A DNA stretch of 64,000 nucleotides from positions 4,030,001 through 4,094,000 of the forward strand of contig NZ_AP024235.1 of the NCBI RefSeq assembly GCF_016756315.1, given 5' to 3'. The stretch is from Alteromonas sp. KC3. GTDB taxonomy: Bacteria > Pseudomonadota > Gammaproteobacteria > Enterobacterales > Alteromonadaceae. Shown in pieces: positions 43,030-53,495 of the stretch; positions within the stretch are counted from its first letter, which is position 1; every line of letters starts with the position of its first letter. Position numbers and translations under genes: made by a program. The notes beneath the pieces were generated by a model. It had not been told where the DNA came from, did no database searches, and was given only the letters and a program-made list of their open reading frames with translations.

Positions 43030-43586
43030 TAGATACCCAATGTGGGTTTTTCCCACCTGAACGGTTCCACTTCTTTGTCTAATGGAGTCTGAGCAATTGA
43101 GTTGGTGAAATTACTCATGGTTTTTATTGCAATACCAAGAATGACTGACAAAGCATGTTTCTCTTGGTAACCATGTGACATAAATGCATCCATTTGCCCT
43201 TGTGTGATCTTGCCTCTGTTGTGAATGAGCAATCGAGCAAAAGTGGACAAGGCTTCAAGTTTTTCGTCAGGTAATTTAATTCCTTCACGTAAAGCCGAAT
43301 TTACCTCCTCAGGCATTTTTACTTTTTTTGACAAGACTGTATGCCATGGTACGCAATAATTGCATTCATTCTCGAAATTAACGGTTTGATACACTACTTG
43401 CTGTTCAATTGGGTTAAGTGGTGTCTCACTGAATTTGTCCCACGCAAATGAGTAGACTGATAATAATGTCGGCTCCCCTGCCATTGTCTTCTCTAGATTT
43501 GGTATCATACCAAAGGAACTTTTAGTATTAGCTAAGAATGGTTTTGAAGCTTCTGGCGCGCTAGTTTCATCGAATTGTTTGAACAT
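43029..43586 (-). CDS. Carboxymuconolactone decarboxylase/AhpD-like protein (second)
   Basis: A 185-aa AhpD-type protein with the C-x2-C-x2-H redox motif (CNYCVPWH) and the helical core KLEALSTFARLLIHNRG. It differs clearly from the paralogue at 16354. Adjacent to a divergently transcribed HxlR regulator; HxlR proteins often sense thiol-reactive stress and control neighbouring redox enzymes, so regulation by that protein is likely. Coupled to the small membrane protein downstream. Confidence 0.85.
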   Translation of the reverse strand: MFKQFDETSAPEASKPFLANTKSSFGMIPNLEKTMAGEPTLLSVYSFAWDKFSETPLNPIEQQVVYQTVNFENECNYCVPWHTVLSKKVKMPEEVNSALREGIKLPDEKLEALSTFARLLIHNRGKITQGQMDAFMSHGYQEKHALSVILGIAIKTMSNFTNSIAQTPLDKEVEPFRWEKPTLGI

Positions 43587-43693
43587 TTTGTAATACCTCT
43601 TGTGAAAGTATTGGCACTATAAGGATTACACTCGCAACCACAATCCGTTACCTTGTGGTAAGTATTGAACACTTTTTTCTAACTACTTGTAAT

Positions 43694-44008
43694 ATGGACA
43701 AAAATAATTTTGAAATAATGTTGCTAGACGTAATGTCGTGCAAGTGGAGTCATACATTACTTAAGTTGATTGCTAGTAACGTGCACAGACCAGGTGAGTT
43801 ACAAAAAAATATTGCAGATATATCTGTCAAAGTGATGAATGAGAGTTTGTTGCGACTAGTTAAATACAAAATGCTCACGAAAACACTGTATAACGAAGTT
43901 CCTCCAAGAGTTGAATACAAACTTACATCTTTGGGAAAAGATGCGCTGAGCTTGCTGAACGATACTCATGAGCTAAGAAAAAAATATGAGGCTTTAGGGG
44001 ACGATTAG
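43694..44008 (+). CDS. HxlR-family winged-helix transcriptional regulator
   Basis: A 104-aa DNA-binding protein of the HxlR family: CKWSHTLLKLIASN corresponds to the GGKW block, RPGELQKNIADISVKVMNESLLRL is the recognition helix region, and VPPRVEYKLTSLGKDAL is the family wing. Cys near residue 16 (MSCKW) could be the redox sensor. Two starts: ATG 43694, or GTG 43655 which would add 13 residues including another Cys. AT-richer than its surroundings. Divergent from the AhpD-like gene, its likely target. Confidence 0.85.
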   Translation: MDKNNFEIMLLDVMSCKWSHTLLKLIASNVHRPGELQKNIADISVKVMNESLLRLVKYKMLTKTLYNEVPPRVEYKLTSLGKDALSLLNDTHELRKKYEALGDD

Positions 44009-44159
44009 TGCACAGAGTAATCTTTCTTGGCTGTATTACAGAGCACCTTTCTTTCTGAATCGGCTTGATGCCAGGTTGTAAATTCTATACGTCCGCTTTA
44101 AGTACAAATCTGACGTTATGATACCTACTTATGCACGGCAGCTTTTGGCACAAATGCGA

Positions 44160-44199
44160 CTGTCAGATTTGATTGAGTCCTATTATTCGAATCTGACAG
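44160..44199. repeat. Inverted repeat CTGTCAGATT / AATCTGACAG
   Basis: Perfect 10-bp arms with a 20-nt spacer, after the HxlR gene. The arm sequence ATCTGACAG also appears at 42636-42644 on the other side of the three-gene islet. No T-run. Confidence 0.6.
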
Positions 44200-44238
44200 A
44201 TCAAGTTGAGAGTGATTCTCTAAAATTCTACCCAATAC

Positions 44239-44270
44239 AAAGCCAGTGACTTTTCACTGGCTTTCTTATT
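44239..44270 (+). terminator. Terminator-like hairpin downstream of the HxlR gene
   Basis: Perfect 11-bp stem (AAAGCCAGTGA against TCACTGGCTTT), 4-nt loop, then TCTTATT. The region 44009-44238 before it has no supported gene. Confidence 0.75.
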
Positions 44271-44283
44271 GCTACCAAAGACG

Positions 44284-44565
44284 GGGGGCACCGCGTGTTT
44301 CCCCTCTCCCACCAAGCTTAATAAATGCTAAAGGGGTGGCGCTTATTCAATCTAGAACTCTCAGCTGCATGGATGCAGCTGCGAAGCCGCTAATACAAAA
44401 GCACGGATGGTCCAACGGCGTGTTCCTTCCTCTCCCTCAAACTTTTTGCTAGGCCTCAAGAAGGGAGTGAGAGTATGTCCTCTGAAACCTTCCACAGCAT
44501 GGATGCTGTGGCAGAGCGCCCAGGGATGGGTTCACCGCGTGTTTCAGAGGACATACACTCACGCA
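44284..44565. repeat. Cluster of palindromic repeat elements with a CATGGATG core
   Basis: Two related elements: element 1 has a hairpin at 44363-44380 (AGCTGCAT-GG-ATGCAGCT) followed by GGATGGTCCAACGGCGTGTT; element 2 has a hairpin at 44492-44511 (CCACAGCAT-GG-ATGCTGTGG) followed by GGATGGGTTCACCGCGTGTT. A third partial copy of the tail (CACCGCGTGTTTCCC) is at 44289. Hairpin arms differ but remain self-complementary. Element 2 is framed by a 24-nt inverted repeat (44465-44488 and 44541-44564, 22 of 24 matching). ORFs drawn through this stretch are not credible genes. Confidence 0.8.
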
Positions 44566-44580
44566 CTTTCAAAAAGGCAT

Positions 44581-44609
44581 AAAAAAAGCGCACCTAAGTG
44601 CGCTTTTTT
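44581..44609. terminator. Terminator after tuf
   Basis: 12-bp perfect stem (AAAAAAGCGCAC against GTGCGCTTTTTT), 4-nt loop, with A/T runs on both sides, about 24 bp after the tuf stop; works on the minus strand for tuf and possibly on the plus strand. Confidence 0.92.
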
Positions 44610-44632
44610 GGGCTTATGTTGCTAAGTCTAGA

Positions 44633-45817
44633 TTAGTCTAGGATCTTAGATACAACACCAGCACCTACTGTACGACCACCTTCACGGATTGCGAAACGAA
44701 GACCTTCTTCCATCGCGATCGGAGCAATTAGCTCAACTTTGAATTTAAGGTTGTCACCAGGCATTACCATTTCTACGCCTTCTGGAAGCTCTACAGCACC
44801 AGTTACGTCAGTTGTACGGAAGTAGAACTGTGGACGGTAGCCTTTGAAGAATGGAGTATGACGGCCACCTTCATCTTTAGACAGTACGTATACTTCTGCT
44901 TCGAAGTTAACGTGTGGAGTGATTGAACCAGGCTTAGCTAGTACTTGACCACGCTCAACTTCGTCACGCTTAGTACCACGTAGAAGAACACCAACGTTCT
45001 CACCCGCGCGGCCTTCGTCAAGAAGCTTACGGAACATCTCAACACCAGTACAAGTAGTCTTAGTAGTTTCTTTGATACCTACGATTTCTACTTCTTCACC
45101 AACTTTAACGATACCTTGCTCTACACGACCAGTTACAACAGTACCACGGCCTGAGATTGAGAATACGTCTTCGATTGGAAGGATGAACGGCTTGTCGATT
45201 GCACGCTCTGGCTCTGGGATGTATGAATCAAGCGCTTCACCAAGCTCGATGATTTTCTTTTCCCACTCTGGGTCGCCTTCAAGCGCTTTAAGAGCTGAAC
45301 CTTGGATAACTGGTAGGTCATCACCTGGGAATTCGTATTCGTTAAGAAGTTCACGAACTTCCATTTCTACTAGCTCTAGAAGCTCTTCATCATCAACCAT
45401 GTCACACTTGTTCATGAATACGATGATGTAAGGAATACCAACCTGACGACCAAGTAGGATGTGCTCACGAGTCTGTGGCATAGGACCATCAGTCGCAGCT
45501 ACTACTAGGATACCACCGTCCATCTGAGCAGCACCAGTGATCATGTTTTTAACGTAATCAGCGTGTCCTGGGCAGTCTACGTGTGCGTAGTGACGAGTAG
45601 GAGTATCGTATTCTACGTGTGAAGTAGAGATGGTGATACCACGTGCTTTTTCTTCAGGCGCGTTATCGATTTGATCGAAAGCCTGTGCGTTACCACCGTA
45701 AGTCTTAGAAAGAACTGTAGTGATTGCTGCAGTTAGGGTAGTTTTACCGTGGTCAACGTGGCCGATTGTACCCACGTTTACGTGGGGTTTCGTACGTTCA
45801 AACTTTTCTTTTGCCAT
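44633..45817 (-). CDS. tuf: Elongation factor Tu
   Basis: GTPase that brings aminoacyl-tRNA to the ribosome; 394 aa, the standard length. G1 GHVDHGKT, switch region RGITI, G3 DCPGH and G4 NKCD are intact, and domains 2 and 3 are complete, ending [10 protein letters not shown]. It is the last gene of the str operon rpsL-rpsG-fusA-tuf, 63 bp after fusA, and ends in a strong terminator. Many relatives have a second tuf copy near tRNA genes; none is visible here. Confidence 0.99.
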   Translation of the reverse strand: MAKEKFERTKPHVNVGTIGHVDHGKTTLTAAITTVLSKTYGGNAQAFDQIDNAPEEKARGITISTSHVEYDTPTRHYAHVDCPGHADYVKNMITGAAQMDGGILVVAATDGPMPQTREHILLGRQVGIPYIIVFMNKCDMVDDEELLELVEMEVRELLNEYEFPGDDLPVIQGSALKALEGDPEWEKKIIELGEALDSYIPEPERAIDKPFILPIEDVFSISGRGTVVTGRVEQGIVKVGEEVEIVGIKETTKTTCTGVEMFRKLLDEGRAGENVGVLLRGTKRDEVERGQVLAKPGSITPHVNFEAEVYVLSKDEGGRHTPFFKGYRPQFYFRTTDVTGAVELPEGVEMVMPGDNLKFKVELIAPIAMEEGLRFAIREGGRTVGAGVVSKILD

Positions 45818-45880
45818 TTTTCTCGTTTCCTAAGTTAAAAGTCCGACCCACAAATAGACCGGACCGAACCTTCATTTAGA

Positions 45881-47983
45881 TTAAATTCTAGATTCAATAA
45901 TAGCCTGCGCCACATTGTTAGGCGCCTCAGAATAATTGAAGAACTCCATAGAGTATGAAGCACGACCTTGTGTTTGTGAACGCAAATCAGTTGCGTACCC
46001 AAACATTTCTGAAAGCGGCACTTTTGCACGTATTATTTTAACACCTGCTACGCCATCTTCCATACCTTCGATCATGCCGCGACGACGGTTAAGGTCACCA
46101 ACAACGTCACCCATCCAATCCTCTGGAGTAGTCACTTCAACTTTCATTGTGGGTTCAAGTAACACCGGATTTGCTTCTGCGGCGCCTTTTTTGAAACCCA
46201 TAGAGCCGGCGATCTTAAACGCCATTTCAGAAGAGTCAACATCGTGGTATGAACCATCAAACAACGTAACCTTAACATCAAGTACCGGATACCCTGCAAG
46301 AACACCACTTCGCATCTGCTCCTGAATTCCTTTATCGACCGCTGGAATGAACTCTTTTGGTACCACACCACCGACGATTTCGTTCACAAATTCGTAGCCA
46401 GCCCCTTCTTCTTGAGGCTCAATGCGTAACCATACATGACCAAATTGGCCACGGCCGCCAGACTGACGAACGAACTTCCCTTCAACTTCAACGTTTTTAC
46501 GAAGGGTTTCGCGATAGGCAACCTGAGGGTTACCTACGTTACATTCAACTTTGAATTCGCGCTTCATGCGGTCGACAATGATATCAAGGTGAAGTTCACC
46601 CATACCAGAGATAATCGTTTGACCAGTCTCGTCGTCAGTTTTCACTTTAAACGACGGATCTTCTGCCGCAAGCTTACTTAGGGCAATGCCCATCTTCTCT
46701 TGGTCAGCTTGAGACTTAGGCTCAACCGCAATTGAAATTACCGGCTCTGGGAATTCCATACGTTCCAATGTGATAACGTGATTTGGATCACAAAGCGTAT
46801 CACCGGTAGTAACATCTTTAAGGCCAATGGCCGCAGCGATGTCACCTGCGCGTACTTCTTTAATTTCTTCACGGTCTTTCGCGTGCATTTGCACGATACG
46901 ACCAAAACGTTCACGCTTGCCTTTAACAGGGTTATAAACCGTGTCACCGGTGTTAACCACACCAGAATAACAACGGAAGAACGTAAGCGTTCCCACAAAC
47001 GGGTCGGTCGCTATTTTGAATGCAAGTGCCGAGAACGGCTCATCGTCGCTTGAATGACGCTCTGCTTCTGTCTCATCTTTATCGTCAAGCACACCTGTAA
47101 TGGCTTTAACTTCAGTAGGAGAAGGAAGATATTGAATAACAGCGTCTAGTACAGCCTGAACACCTTTGTTTTTGAAGGCACTGCCACAAGTGGCAAGAAC
47201 AATTTCGTTGTTCAGTGTACGCTTACGAAGGCCTAAACGGATTTCTTCCTCGGTCAGCTCTTCGCCTTCCAAGTACTTGTCCATTAGCTCGTCTGATGCC
47301 TCAGCAGCCGCTTCGATCATTTCGGTGCGGTACTGCTCAGCGGTATCTAAATATTCAGCCGGAATGTCTTCATAGGTAAATGTCATACCCATGTCGTCTT
47401 CATTCCAGTTGATGGCTTTCATCTTCACGAGGTCGATGACGCCATGGAAATTCTCTTCAGCGCCCATGTTGATTTGAATCGGAACACAGTTTGCGCCTAA
47501 ACGCTTGCGGATTTGACCCACAACACGTTCAAAATCAGCGCCAGCCCGGTCCATCTTATTAACGAACACTAGGCGTGGCACTTGATATTTGTCAGCCTGT
47601 CGCCAGACTGTCTCTGATTGAGGTTCTACCCCAGAAGACCCACAGAAAACCACTACCGCACCGTCTAGCACACGTAATGAACGCTCTACTTCAATAGTAA
47701 AGTCTACGTGTCCAGGGGTGTCGATGATGTTGATCCTGTGTTGATCGAACTGTTGCTCCATACCAGACCAGAAACAAGTCGTTGCAGCAGACGTGATAGT
47801 AATACCACGCTCCTGCTCTTGCTCCATCCAGTCCATGGTAGCAGCACCATCGTGCACTTCACCGATTTTGTGAGACAGTCCTGTATAAAACAGAACACGC
47901 TCTGTGGTCGTGGTTTTACCCGCGTCCACGTGAGCCACAATACCAATATTGCGATAACGCTCAATCGAGGTCTTACGAGGCAT
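45881..47983 (-). CDS. fusA: Elongation factor G
   Basis: Ribosomal translocase GTPase; 700 aa. G1 [14 protein letters not shown]3 DTPGH and G4 NKMD are present; domains III-V follow ([10 protein letters not shown] in domain III, ARAKVPL-type [18 protein letters not shown] in domain V). This is the str-operon copy. It follows rpsG by 27 bp, and co-transcription with rpsL, rpsG and tuf is expected. Confidence 0.99.
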   Translation of the reverse strand: MPRKTSIERYRNIGIVAHVDAGKTTTTERVLFYTGLSHKIGEVHDGAATMDWMEQEQERGITITSAATTCFWSGMEQQFDQHRINIIDTPGHVDFTIEVERSLRVLDGAVVVFCGSSGVEPQSETVWRQADKYQVPRLVFVNKMDRAGADFERVVGQIRKRLGANCVPIQINMGAEENFHGVIDLVKMKAINWNEDDMGMTFTYEDIPAEYLDTAEQYRTEMIEAAAEASDELMDKYLEGEELTEEEIRLGLRKRTLNNEIVLATCGSAFKNKGVQAVLDAVIQYLPSPTEVKAITGVLDDKDETEAERHSSDDEPFSALAFKIATDPFVGTLTFFRCYSGVVNTGDTVYNPVKGKRERFGRIVQMHAKDREEIKEVRAGDIAAAIGLKDVTTGDTLCDPNHVITLERMEFPEPVISIAVEPKSQADQEKMGIALSKLAAEDPSFKVKTDDETGQTIISGMGELHLDIIVDRMKREFKVECNVGNPQVAYRETLRKNVEVEGKFVRQSGGRGQFGHVWLRIEPQEEGAGYEFVNEIVGGVVPKEFIPAVDKGIQEQMRSGVLAGYPVLDVKVTLFDGSYHDVDSSEMAFKIAGSMGFKKGAAEANPVLLEPTMKVEVTTPEDWMGDVVGDLNRRRGMIEGMEDGVAGVKIIRAKVPLSEMFGYATDLRSQTQGRASYSMEFFNYSEAPNNVAQAIIESRI

Positions 47984-48010
47984 AAATCTCTCTCAGTTAA
48001 ATAACGTTGA

Positions 48011-48481
48011 TTACCAACGGTAGTGAGCAAACGCTTTGTTTGCTTCGGCCATACGGTGAACGTCTTCACGTTTCTTAACCGCTGAACCTTTGTTATCTGC
48101 TGCGTCTAGCATTTCAGCCGCTAGGCGTTGTGCCATAGACTTTTCGCCACGTTTACGTGCAGCTTCAACCATCCAACGCATACCTAGCGCGTTACGACGA
48201 ACTGGACGTACTTCAACTGGAACCTGATAAGTTGAACCACCAACACGACGAGACTTAACCTCTACTGTTGGGCGGATGTTATCAAGCGCTTCCTCGAAGA
48301 TATCTAGGTGTGCTTTGCCGGTTTTTTCAGCAACAATATCAAGCGCACCGTAAACGATTTTTTCAGCGACTGACTTTTTGCCGTCGAGCATTACGACATT
48401 CATGAATTTCGCAAGCAGTTGTGAACCAAATTTTGGCTCTGGTAGGATTTTACGTTGACCTACGACTCTTCTTCTTGGCAT
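48011..48481 (-). CDS. rpsG: 30S ribosomal protein S7
   Basis: Primary 16S rRNA-binding protein that starts 30S head assembly and, in E. coli, represses the str operon. 156 aa, opening [16 protein letters not shown], with [13 protein letters not shown] and the C-terminal [10 protein letters not shown]. 75 bp separate it from rpsL, matching the place where the S7 repressor site lies in E. coli; I did not establish the structure here. Confidence 0.99.
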   Translation of the reverse strand: MPRRRVVGQRKILPEPKFGSQLLAKFMNVVMLDGKKSVAEKIVYGALDIVAEKTGKAHLDIFEEALDNIRPTVEVKSRRVGGSTYQVPVEVRPVRRNALGMRWMVEAARKRGEKSMAQRLAAEMLDAADNKGSAVKKREDVHRMAEANKAFAHYRW

Positions 48482-48556
48482 TTTCTATTCTCCGTATGAA
48501 TTCAGGGAAAACCCAAAACTCTTAAACTTCAGTTTGGCCTTACTAACGGAGAACCG

Positions 48557-48931
48557 TTAAGACTTAGGCTTCTTCGCGCCGTACTTAGAACGGGCTTGTT
48601 TACGATCGTTTACACCTGCGCAGTCAAGAGTACCGCGAACTGTGTGATAACGAACACCTGGTAGATCTTTAACACGACCACCACGGATAAGTACTACACT
48701 GTGCTCTTGTAGGTTGTGACCTTCACCACCGATGTATGAAGAAACTTCAAAACCGTTAGTTAGACGTACACGACATACTTTACGTAGTGCAGAGTTTGGT
48801 TTCTTAGGCGTAGTAGTATATACACGAGTACATACACCACGTCTTTGTGGACAAGCTTGTAGAGCAGCTACGTTGCTTTTTTCAACGGGCTTTCTACGCG
48901 GCTTGCGCACTAACTGGTTAACTGTTGCCAT
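48557..48931 (-). CDS. rpsL: 30S ribosomal protein S12
   Basis: Decoding-centre protein, 124 aa. The streptomycin-relevant lysines are wild type ([11 protein letters not shown] around position 43 and [12 protein letters not shown] around 88). First gene of the str operon; its 5' region carries a hairpin at 48962-48980. The start has AGGAG in GGAGCTAGTTAATG. Confidence 0.99.
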   Translation of the reverse strand: MATVNQLVRKPRRKPVEKSNVAALQACPQRRGVCTRVYTTTPKKPNSALRKVCRVRLTNGFEVSSYIGGEGHNLQEHSVVLIRGGRVKDLPGVRYHTVRGTLDCAGVNDRKQARSKYGAKKPKS

Positions 48932-48961
48932 TAACTAGCTCCTGATTAAAAACTACGAAAA

Positions 48962-48980
48962 CCCAATCACTATGATTGGG
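48962..48980 (-). promoter_or_regulatory. Leader hairpin before rpsL
   Basis: A perfect 8-bp stem (CCCAATCA against TGATTGGG, 3-nt loop) followed on the minus strand by TTTTCG, 31 bp before the rpsL ATG. It resembles a weak terminator and may act as an attenuator or protect the 5' end. The rest of the 310-bp rpoC-rpsL gap should hold the str promoter. Confidence 0.5.
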
Positions 48981-49060
48981 TCCTATTTATGCGACTTTTA
49001 AAATTCGTCGCCCTTTTTATGTGAACATTGTGCTCGTCAATATTCACTGAGCGCTAATAC

Positions 49061-49116
49061 AAAAAACCGCGACCGTTTTTAGTACCTTTTTTAGGCTATC
49101 AAAAATCGGGTCGCGG
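49061..49116 (-). terminator. Intrinsic terminator after rpoC
   Basis: On the minus strand CCGCGACC pairs with GGTCGCGG (extended by an AAAAA/TTTTT pairing across a small bulge), immediately followed by TTTTTTG. It separates the rpoBC transcript from the str operon. Confidence 0.85.
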
Positions 49117-49144
49117 AATATTAATGATCATCGCCCTGACTGTC

Positions 49145-49193
49145 AAGGTGTACAAAGGTTAGACAGGAAGTTTTCCTGCTTTTTGTACGCCTT
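49145..49193 (-). repeat. Long two-part hairpin between rpoC and its terminator
   Basis: Outer 12-bp arms (AAGGTGTACAAA and TTTGTACGCCTT, one G-U) enclose an inner hairpin CAGGAA/TTCCTG. It has no T-run; it may be an RNA-stabilising or processing structure at the rpoC 3' end. Confidence 0.6.
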
Positions 49194-49241
49194 GCCTGCC
49201 AATTTGTTAGGAGTACGTTAACGCACTCCTATGATCATGCC

Positions 49242-52200
49242 TTATTCGGCAGTATCTTCGTCTGCACCAGCGTTAAGCGCTTCGGTTAGTGCCTGTTCTG
49301 CTTCAGCAGCAGAAACTGACATTTCTTCGATTTGCTCTTTGCGACGCTGTGCGCGGCGTTCGTGGTAAGCGAAACCTGTACCCGCTGGAATTAGACGACC
49401 AACGATTACGTTTTCTTTCAGACCGCGTAGGTCATCTTCTTTACCTTGAACCGCAGCTTCAGTAAGAACACGTGTTGTTTCTTGGAACGATGCCGCTGAG
49501 ATAAATGACTCAGTAGACAGTGACGCTTTAGTGATACCAAGCAGCTGTGTTTCATACTGCGCTGGGATCTTGCCGTGTTTTTCAATTTCACGGTTAGCCA
49601 CTTTCACGTTCGATACTTCAACCTGTTCGCCTTCAAGGAACTGCGTATCGCCTGGGTTAGTGATAATACACTTACGTAGCATCTGACGGATAACTACTTC
49701 GATGTGCTTATCGTTAATCTTAACACCCTGTAGACGGTAAACTTCCTGAACTTCGTTCACGATGTAGTTTGCTACTGCTGAGATACCACGTAGACGTAGG
49801 ATATCGTGCGGAGACTCTGGACCATCAGCGATAACTTCGCCTTTTTCCACTTTCTCACCTTCGAACACGTTAAGCTGACGCCACTTAGGAATCATCTCTT
49901 CGTACGCGTCACCCTCAGCAGGTGTAATTACAAGACGCTTCTTACCTTTGGTCTCTTTACCGAAGCCGATAGTACCTGAGATTTCTGCAAGGATTGCAGG
50001 CTCTTTAGGCTTACGAGCTTCAAATAGGTCCGCAACGCGCGGTAGACCACCCGTGATATCACGAGTCTTCGAGCTTTCCTGAGGAATACGTGCTAGCACG
50101 TCACCTTCGTTAGCCACTTTGCCTTCTTTCGCTTCAATAGTGGTGAAGCTTGGAAGACGAATTTCTTGAAGACCGAACTCGTCGCTTTCAAGAATTAGCT
50201 TAGGCTCTTTAGAGTTTACTTTCGCAAGGTCTTTAACAACGATACGGGTTAGACCAGTAAGCTCGTCTTGCTGCATTTCAGTGTTAGAGTCATCAATGTC
50301 TGCGAAGCTAATCTTAGCTGCACGTTCAGTGATGATTGGGTGACTATGCGGATCCCAGTTAGCAACAATGTCGCCAGCTGCAATGGTTGCACCGTCATCC
50401 ACGCTAAGTACAGCACCGTAAGGTACTTTATAGCGCTCTTTCTCACGGCCTTGCTCGTCGATAACAGTAAGTTCTGTTGAACGAGAAACGATAACCACTT
50501 TGCCGTCAGAGTTACGTACGAATTTCGCATTGTGTAGCTTAAGGCTACCCGCAGTCTTAACTTGTACGCTGTTCTCAGCAGATGCTCTTGATGCCGCACC
50601 ACCGATGTGGAACGTACGCATGGTTAGCTGTGTACCTGGCTCACCGATTGACTGTGCTGCAATAACACCAACCGATTCACCGCTACCCACCATGTGACCA
50701 CGTGCAAGGTCACGACCGTAACACTTAGCACAAACACCGAAGTCGTTGTCACAAGTGATTACCGAGCGAACCATGATTTGGTCAACTGAGTTAGCTTCAA
50801 GCATGTCTACTAACGCTTCGTCTAGAAGAACGTTACGCTCTACTAATACTTCGTTAGTACCTGGCTTAAGTACATCTTCTGCTACCACACGACCTAGTAC
50901 ACGCTCGCGTAGTGGCTCAACAACGTCACCACCTTCGATTAGTGGTGTCATTTGAACACCTTCGAATGTGCCACAGTCGTCGTTAGTGATTACCAAGTCT
51001 TGTGCAACGTCTACTAGACGACGCGTTAGGTAACCCGAGTTAGCTGTCTTAAGTGCGGTATCCGCTAGACCTTTACGAGCACCGTGAGTTGAGATGAAGT
51101 ACTGTAGTACGTTCAGACCTTCACGGAAGTTTGCCGTAATTGGGGTTTCGATGATTGAGCCATCTGGCTTAGCCATCAGACCACGCATACCTGCTAGCTG
51201 ACGAATCTGAGCGGCACTACCACGAGCACCCGAGTCGGCCATCATGTAAACAGAGTTAAATGATGATTGCTCTTCTTCTTCGCCATCGCGGTTAATTACG
51301 ATGTCAGTCTTAAGGTTATCCATCATGGCCTTAGCTACTTTTTCGTTAGCATTTGACCAGATATCTATAACTTTGTTGTAACGCTCACCCGCGGTAACAA
51401 GACCGTTTTGGAACTGTTCCTGAATTTCGATAACTTCTGCTTCTGCCGCATCGATGATGTCTTTCTTAGCAGCAGGGATAACCATATCGTCGATACCAAC
51501 AGACGCACCCGCGATCATCGCGTAGTGGAAACCGGTATACATGATTTGGTCAGCAGCAATTACTGTGTCTTTCAGACCTAGCGTACGGTAACAAGCGTTC
51601 AATAGTTTTGAAATTTGCTTCTTGCCCATCGCTTGGTTGATGATTTCAAACGGCAGACCCTTTGGAAGGATCAATGAGAAAATCGCACGACCAACAGTAG
51701 TGTCAGTTAGCGTTACTTTCTCAGTTTTGTTGCCATCTTCATCGATGTCATATTCAGTAATACGTACTTTAACGCGAGAGTGAAGCTCAGCATTACCTGT
51801 ACGGTATGCTTTTTCTGCTTCATTCGGGCTGGTAAATACCATGCCTTCGCCTAGGCCGTTTACTTTGTCACGCGTTAGGTAGTAAAGACCCAATACAACG
51901 TCCTGTGAAGGTACGATAATTGGCTCACCGTTAGCAGGTGACAGAATGTTGTTCGTCGACATCATAAGTGCACGTGCTTCTAGCTGTGCTTCGATTGTCA
52001 ACGGAACGTGTACCGCCATTTGGTCACCATCGAAGTCGGCGTTGTACGCCGCACACACTAGCGGGTGAAGCTGAATCGCTTTACCTTCGATTAGTGTTGG
52101 TTCGAATGCTTGGATACCCAAACGGTGAAGTGTAGGTGCACGGTTAAGTAGTACCGGGTGTTCGCGGATAACGTCGTCTAGTACGTCCCAAACCTCTGGT

Positions 52201-53414
52201 GCTTCGCGCTCTACTAGCTTCTTAGCTGCTTTGATTGTAGTGGCAAGACCACGACCTTCAAGCTTACCGTAGATAAACGGCTTAAATAGCTCAAGTGCCA
52301 TCTTCTTAGGAAGACCACACTGGTGAAGACGTAGTGTAGGACCAACGGTAATTACAGAACGGCCTGAGTAGTCAACACGCTTACCAAGAAGGTTTTGACG
52401 GAAACGACCTTGCTTACCTTTGATCATGTCTGCAAGCGACTTAAGTGGACGCTTGTTAGAACCGGTAATCGCACGACCACGACGTCCGTTATCTAGAAGC
52501 GCATCAACAGACTCTTGAAGCATACGCTTTTCGTTGCGTACGATAATGTCTGGAGCAGCTAGGTCTAGAAGACGCTTAAGACGGTTGTTACGGTTAATTA
52601 CACGACGGTATAGGTCGTTAAGATCAGACGTTGCAAAACGGCCGCCATCTAGTGGAACTAGAGGACGTAGGTCTGGTGGAAGTACCGGAAGTACCGTCAT
52701 GATCATCCACTCTGGCTTGTTACCAGATTGTTGGAATGACTCAAGCAACTTAAGACGCTTAGTAATTTTCTTACGCTTAGTTTCAGAGTTGATTGAAGGC
52801 AGCTCTTCACGCATAGCCGCAACGTCTGCGTCTACGTTAAGTGCAGTAAGAAGATCGAATACTGCTTCAGCACCCATCTTCGCTTCAAACTCATCACCGT
52901 GCTCTTCAAGTGCATCCAAGTACTCTTCTTCGTTAAGAAGTTGGCTGCGCTCAAGGGTAGTCATACCTGGCTCTGTTACCACGTATGATTCAAAGTAAAG
53001 TACACGTTCAATATCACGAAGTGTCATATCTAGCATTAGGCCGATACGAGACGGAAGTGATTTAAGGAACCAAATGTGTGCAACCGGGCTAGCTAGCTCG
53101 ATGTGACCCATACGCTCACGACGTACTTTAGTCAGTGTAACTTCAACGCCACACTTCTCACAGATAACACCACGGTGCTTAAGGCGCTTGTACTTACCGC
53201 AAAGACACTCATAGTCTTTAACCGGACCAAAGATACGCGCACAGAACAGACCGTCGCGCTCAGGCTTGAACGTACGGTAGTTGATTGTTTCAGGCTTTTT
53301 AACTTCACCGAATGACCATGAACGGATCATGTCAGGTGAAGACAGACCGATTCGAATATTATCGAATTCTTCAGTCTTGTTTTGTTGCTTTAGAAACTTT
53401 AATAAGTCTTTCAC
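49242..53414 (-). CDS. rpoC: DNA-directed RNA polymerase beta' subunit
   Basis: Catalytic subunit of RNA polymerase, 1390 aa. The N-terminal four-cysteine zinc site (residues about 70-88), the active-site [15 protein letters not shown] with the three Mg-binding Asp residues, the second zinc site ([13 protein letters not shown]) and the trigger-loop region ([18 protein letters not shown]) are intact. The start is GTG at 53414 with GGGAGAG just upstream; rpoC of E. coli also starts with GTG. It follows rpoB by 81 bp. Confidence 0.99.
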   Translation of the reverse strand: MKDLLKFLKQQNKTEEFDNIRIGLSSPDMIRSWSFGEVKKPETINYRTFKPERDGLFCARIFGPVKDYECLCGKYKRLKHRGVICEKCGVEVTLTKVRRERMGHIELASPVAHIWFLKSLPSRIGLMLDMTLRDIERVLYFESYVVTEPGMTTLERSQLLNEEEYLDALEEHGDEFEAKMGAEAVFDLLTALNVDADVAAMREELPSINSETKRKKITKRLKLLESFQQSGNKPEWMIMTVLPVLPPDLRPLVPLDGGRFATSDLNDLYRRVINRNNRLKRLLDLAAPDIIVRNEKRMLQESVDALLDNGRRGRAITGSNKRPLKSLADMIKGKQGRFRQNLLGKRVDYSGRSVITVGPTLRLHQCGLPKKMALELFKPFIYGKLEGRGLATTIKAAKKLVEREAPEVWDVLDDVIREHPVLLNRAPTLHRLGIQAFEPTLIEGKAIQLHPLVCAAYNADFDGDQMAVHVPLTIEAQLEARALMMSTNNILSPANGEPIIVPSQDVVLGLYYLTRDKVNGLGEGMVFTSPNEAEKAYRTGNAELHSRVKVRITEYDIDEDGNKTEKVTLTDTTVGRAIFSLILPKGLPFEIINQAMGKKQISKLLNACYRTLGLKDTVIAADQIMYTGFHYAMIAGASVGIDDMVIPAAKKDIIDAAEAEVIEIQEQFQNGLVTAGERYNKVIDIWSNANEKVAKAMMDNLKTDIVINRDGEEEEQSSFNSVYMMADSGARGSAAQIRQLAGMRGLMAKPDGSIIETPITANFREGLNVLQYFISTHGARKGLADTALKTANSGYLTRRLVDVAQDLVITNDDCGTFEGVQMTPLIEGGDVVEPLRERVLGRVVAEDVLKPGTNEVLVERNVLLDEALVDMLEANSVDQIMVRSVITCDNDFGVCAKCYGRDLARGHMVGSGESVGVIAAQSIGEPGTQLTMRTFHIGGAASRASAENSVQVKTAGSLKLHNAKFVRNSDGKVVIVSRSTELTVIDEQGREKERYKVPYGAVLSVDDGATIAAGDIVANWDPHSHPIITERAAKISFADIDDSNTEMQQDELTGLTRIVVKDLAKVNSKEPKLILESDEFGLQEIRLPSFTTIEAKEGKVANEGDVLARIPQESSKTRDITGGLPRVADLFEARKPKEPAILAEISGTIGFGKETKGKKRLVITPAEGDAYEEMIPKWRQLNVFEGEKVEKGEVIADGPESPHDILRLRGISAVANYIVNEVQEVYRLQGVKINDKHIEVVIRQMLRKCIITNPGDTQFLEGEQVEVSNVKVANREIEKHGKIPAQYETQLLGITKASLSTESFISAASFQETTRVLTEAAVQGKEDDLRGLKENVIVGRLIPAGTGFAYHERRAQRRKEQIEEMSVSAAEAEQALTEALNAGADEDTAE

Positions 53415-53495
53415 ATTACTCTCCCAGCGGAGTCAGTCTCTAGAGCCCGGCGCAAGCACCGGGCCATCTCATAACATTACGCGGCGATTGCCGTA

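Noticed and set aside
44246..44625. Two short plus-strand ORFs downstream of the HxlR gene
   Set aside because: They run through palindromic repeats and the tuf terminator, with no ribosome sites or protein-like composition.
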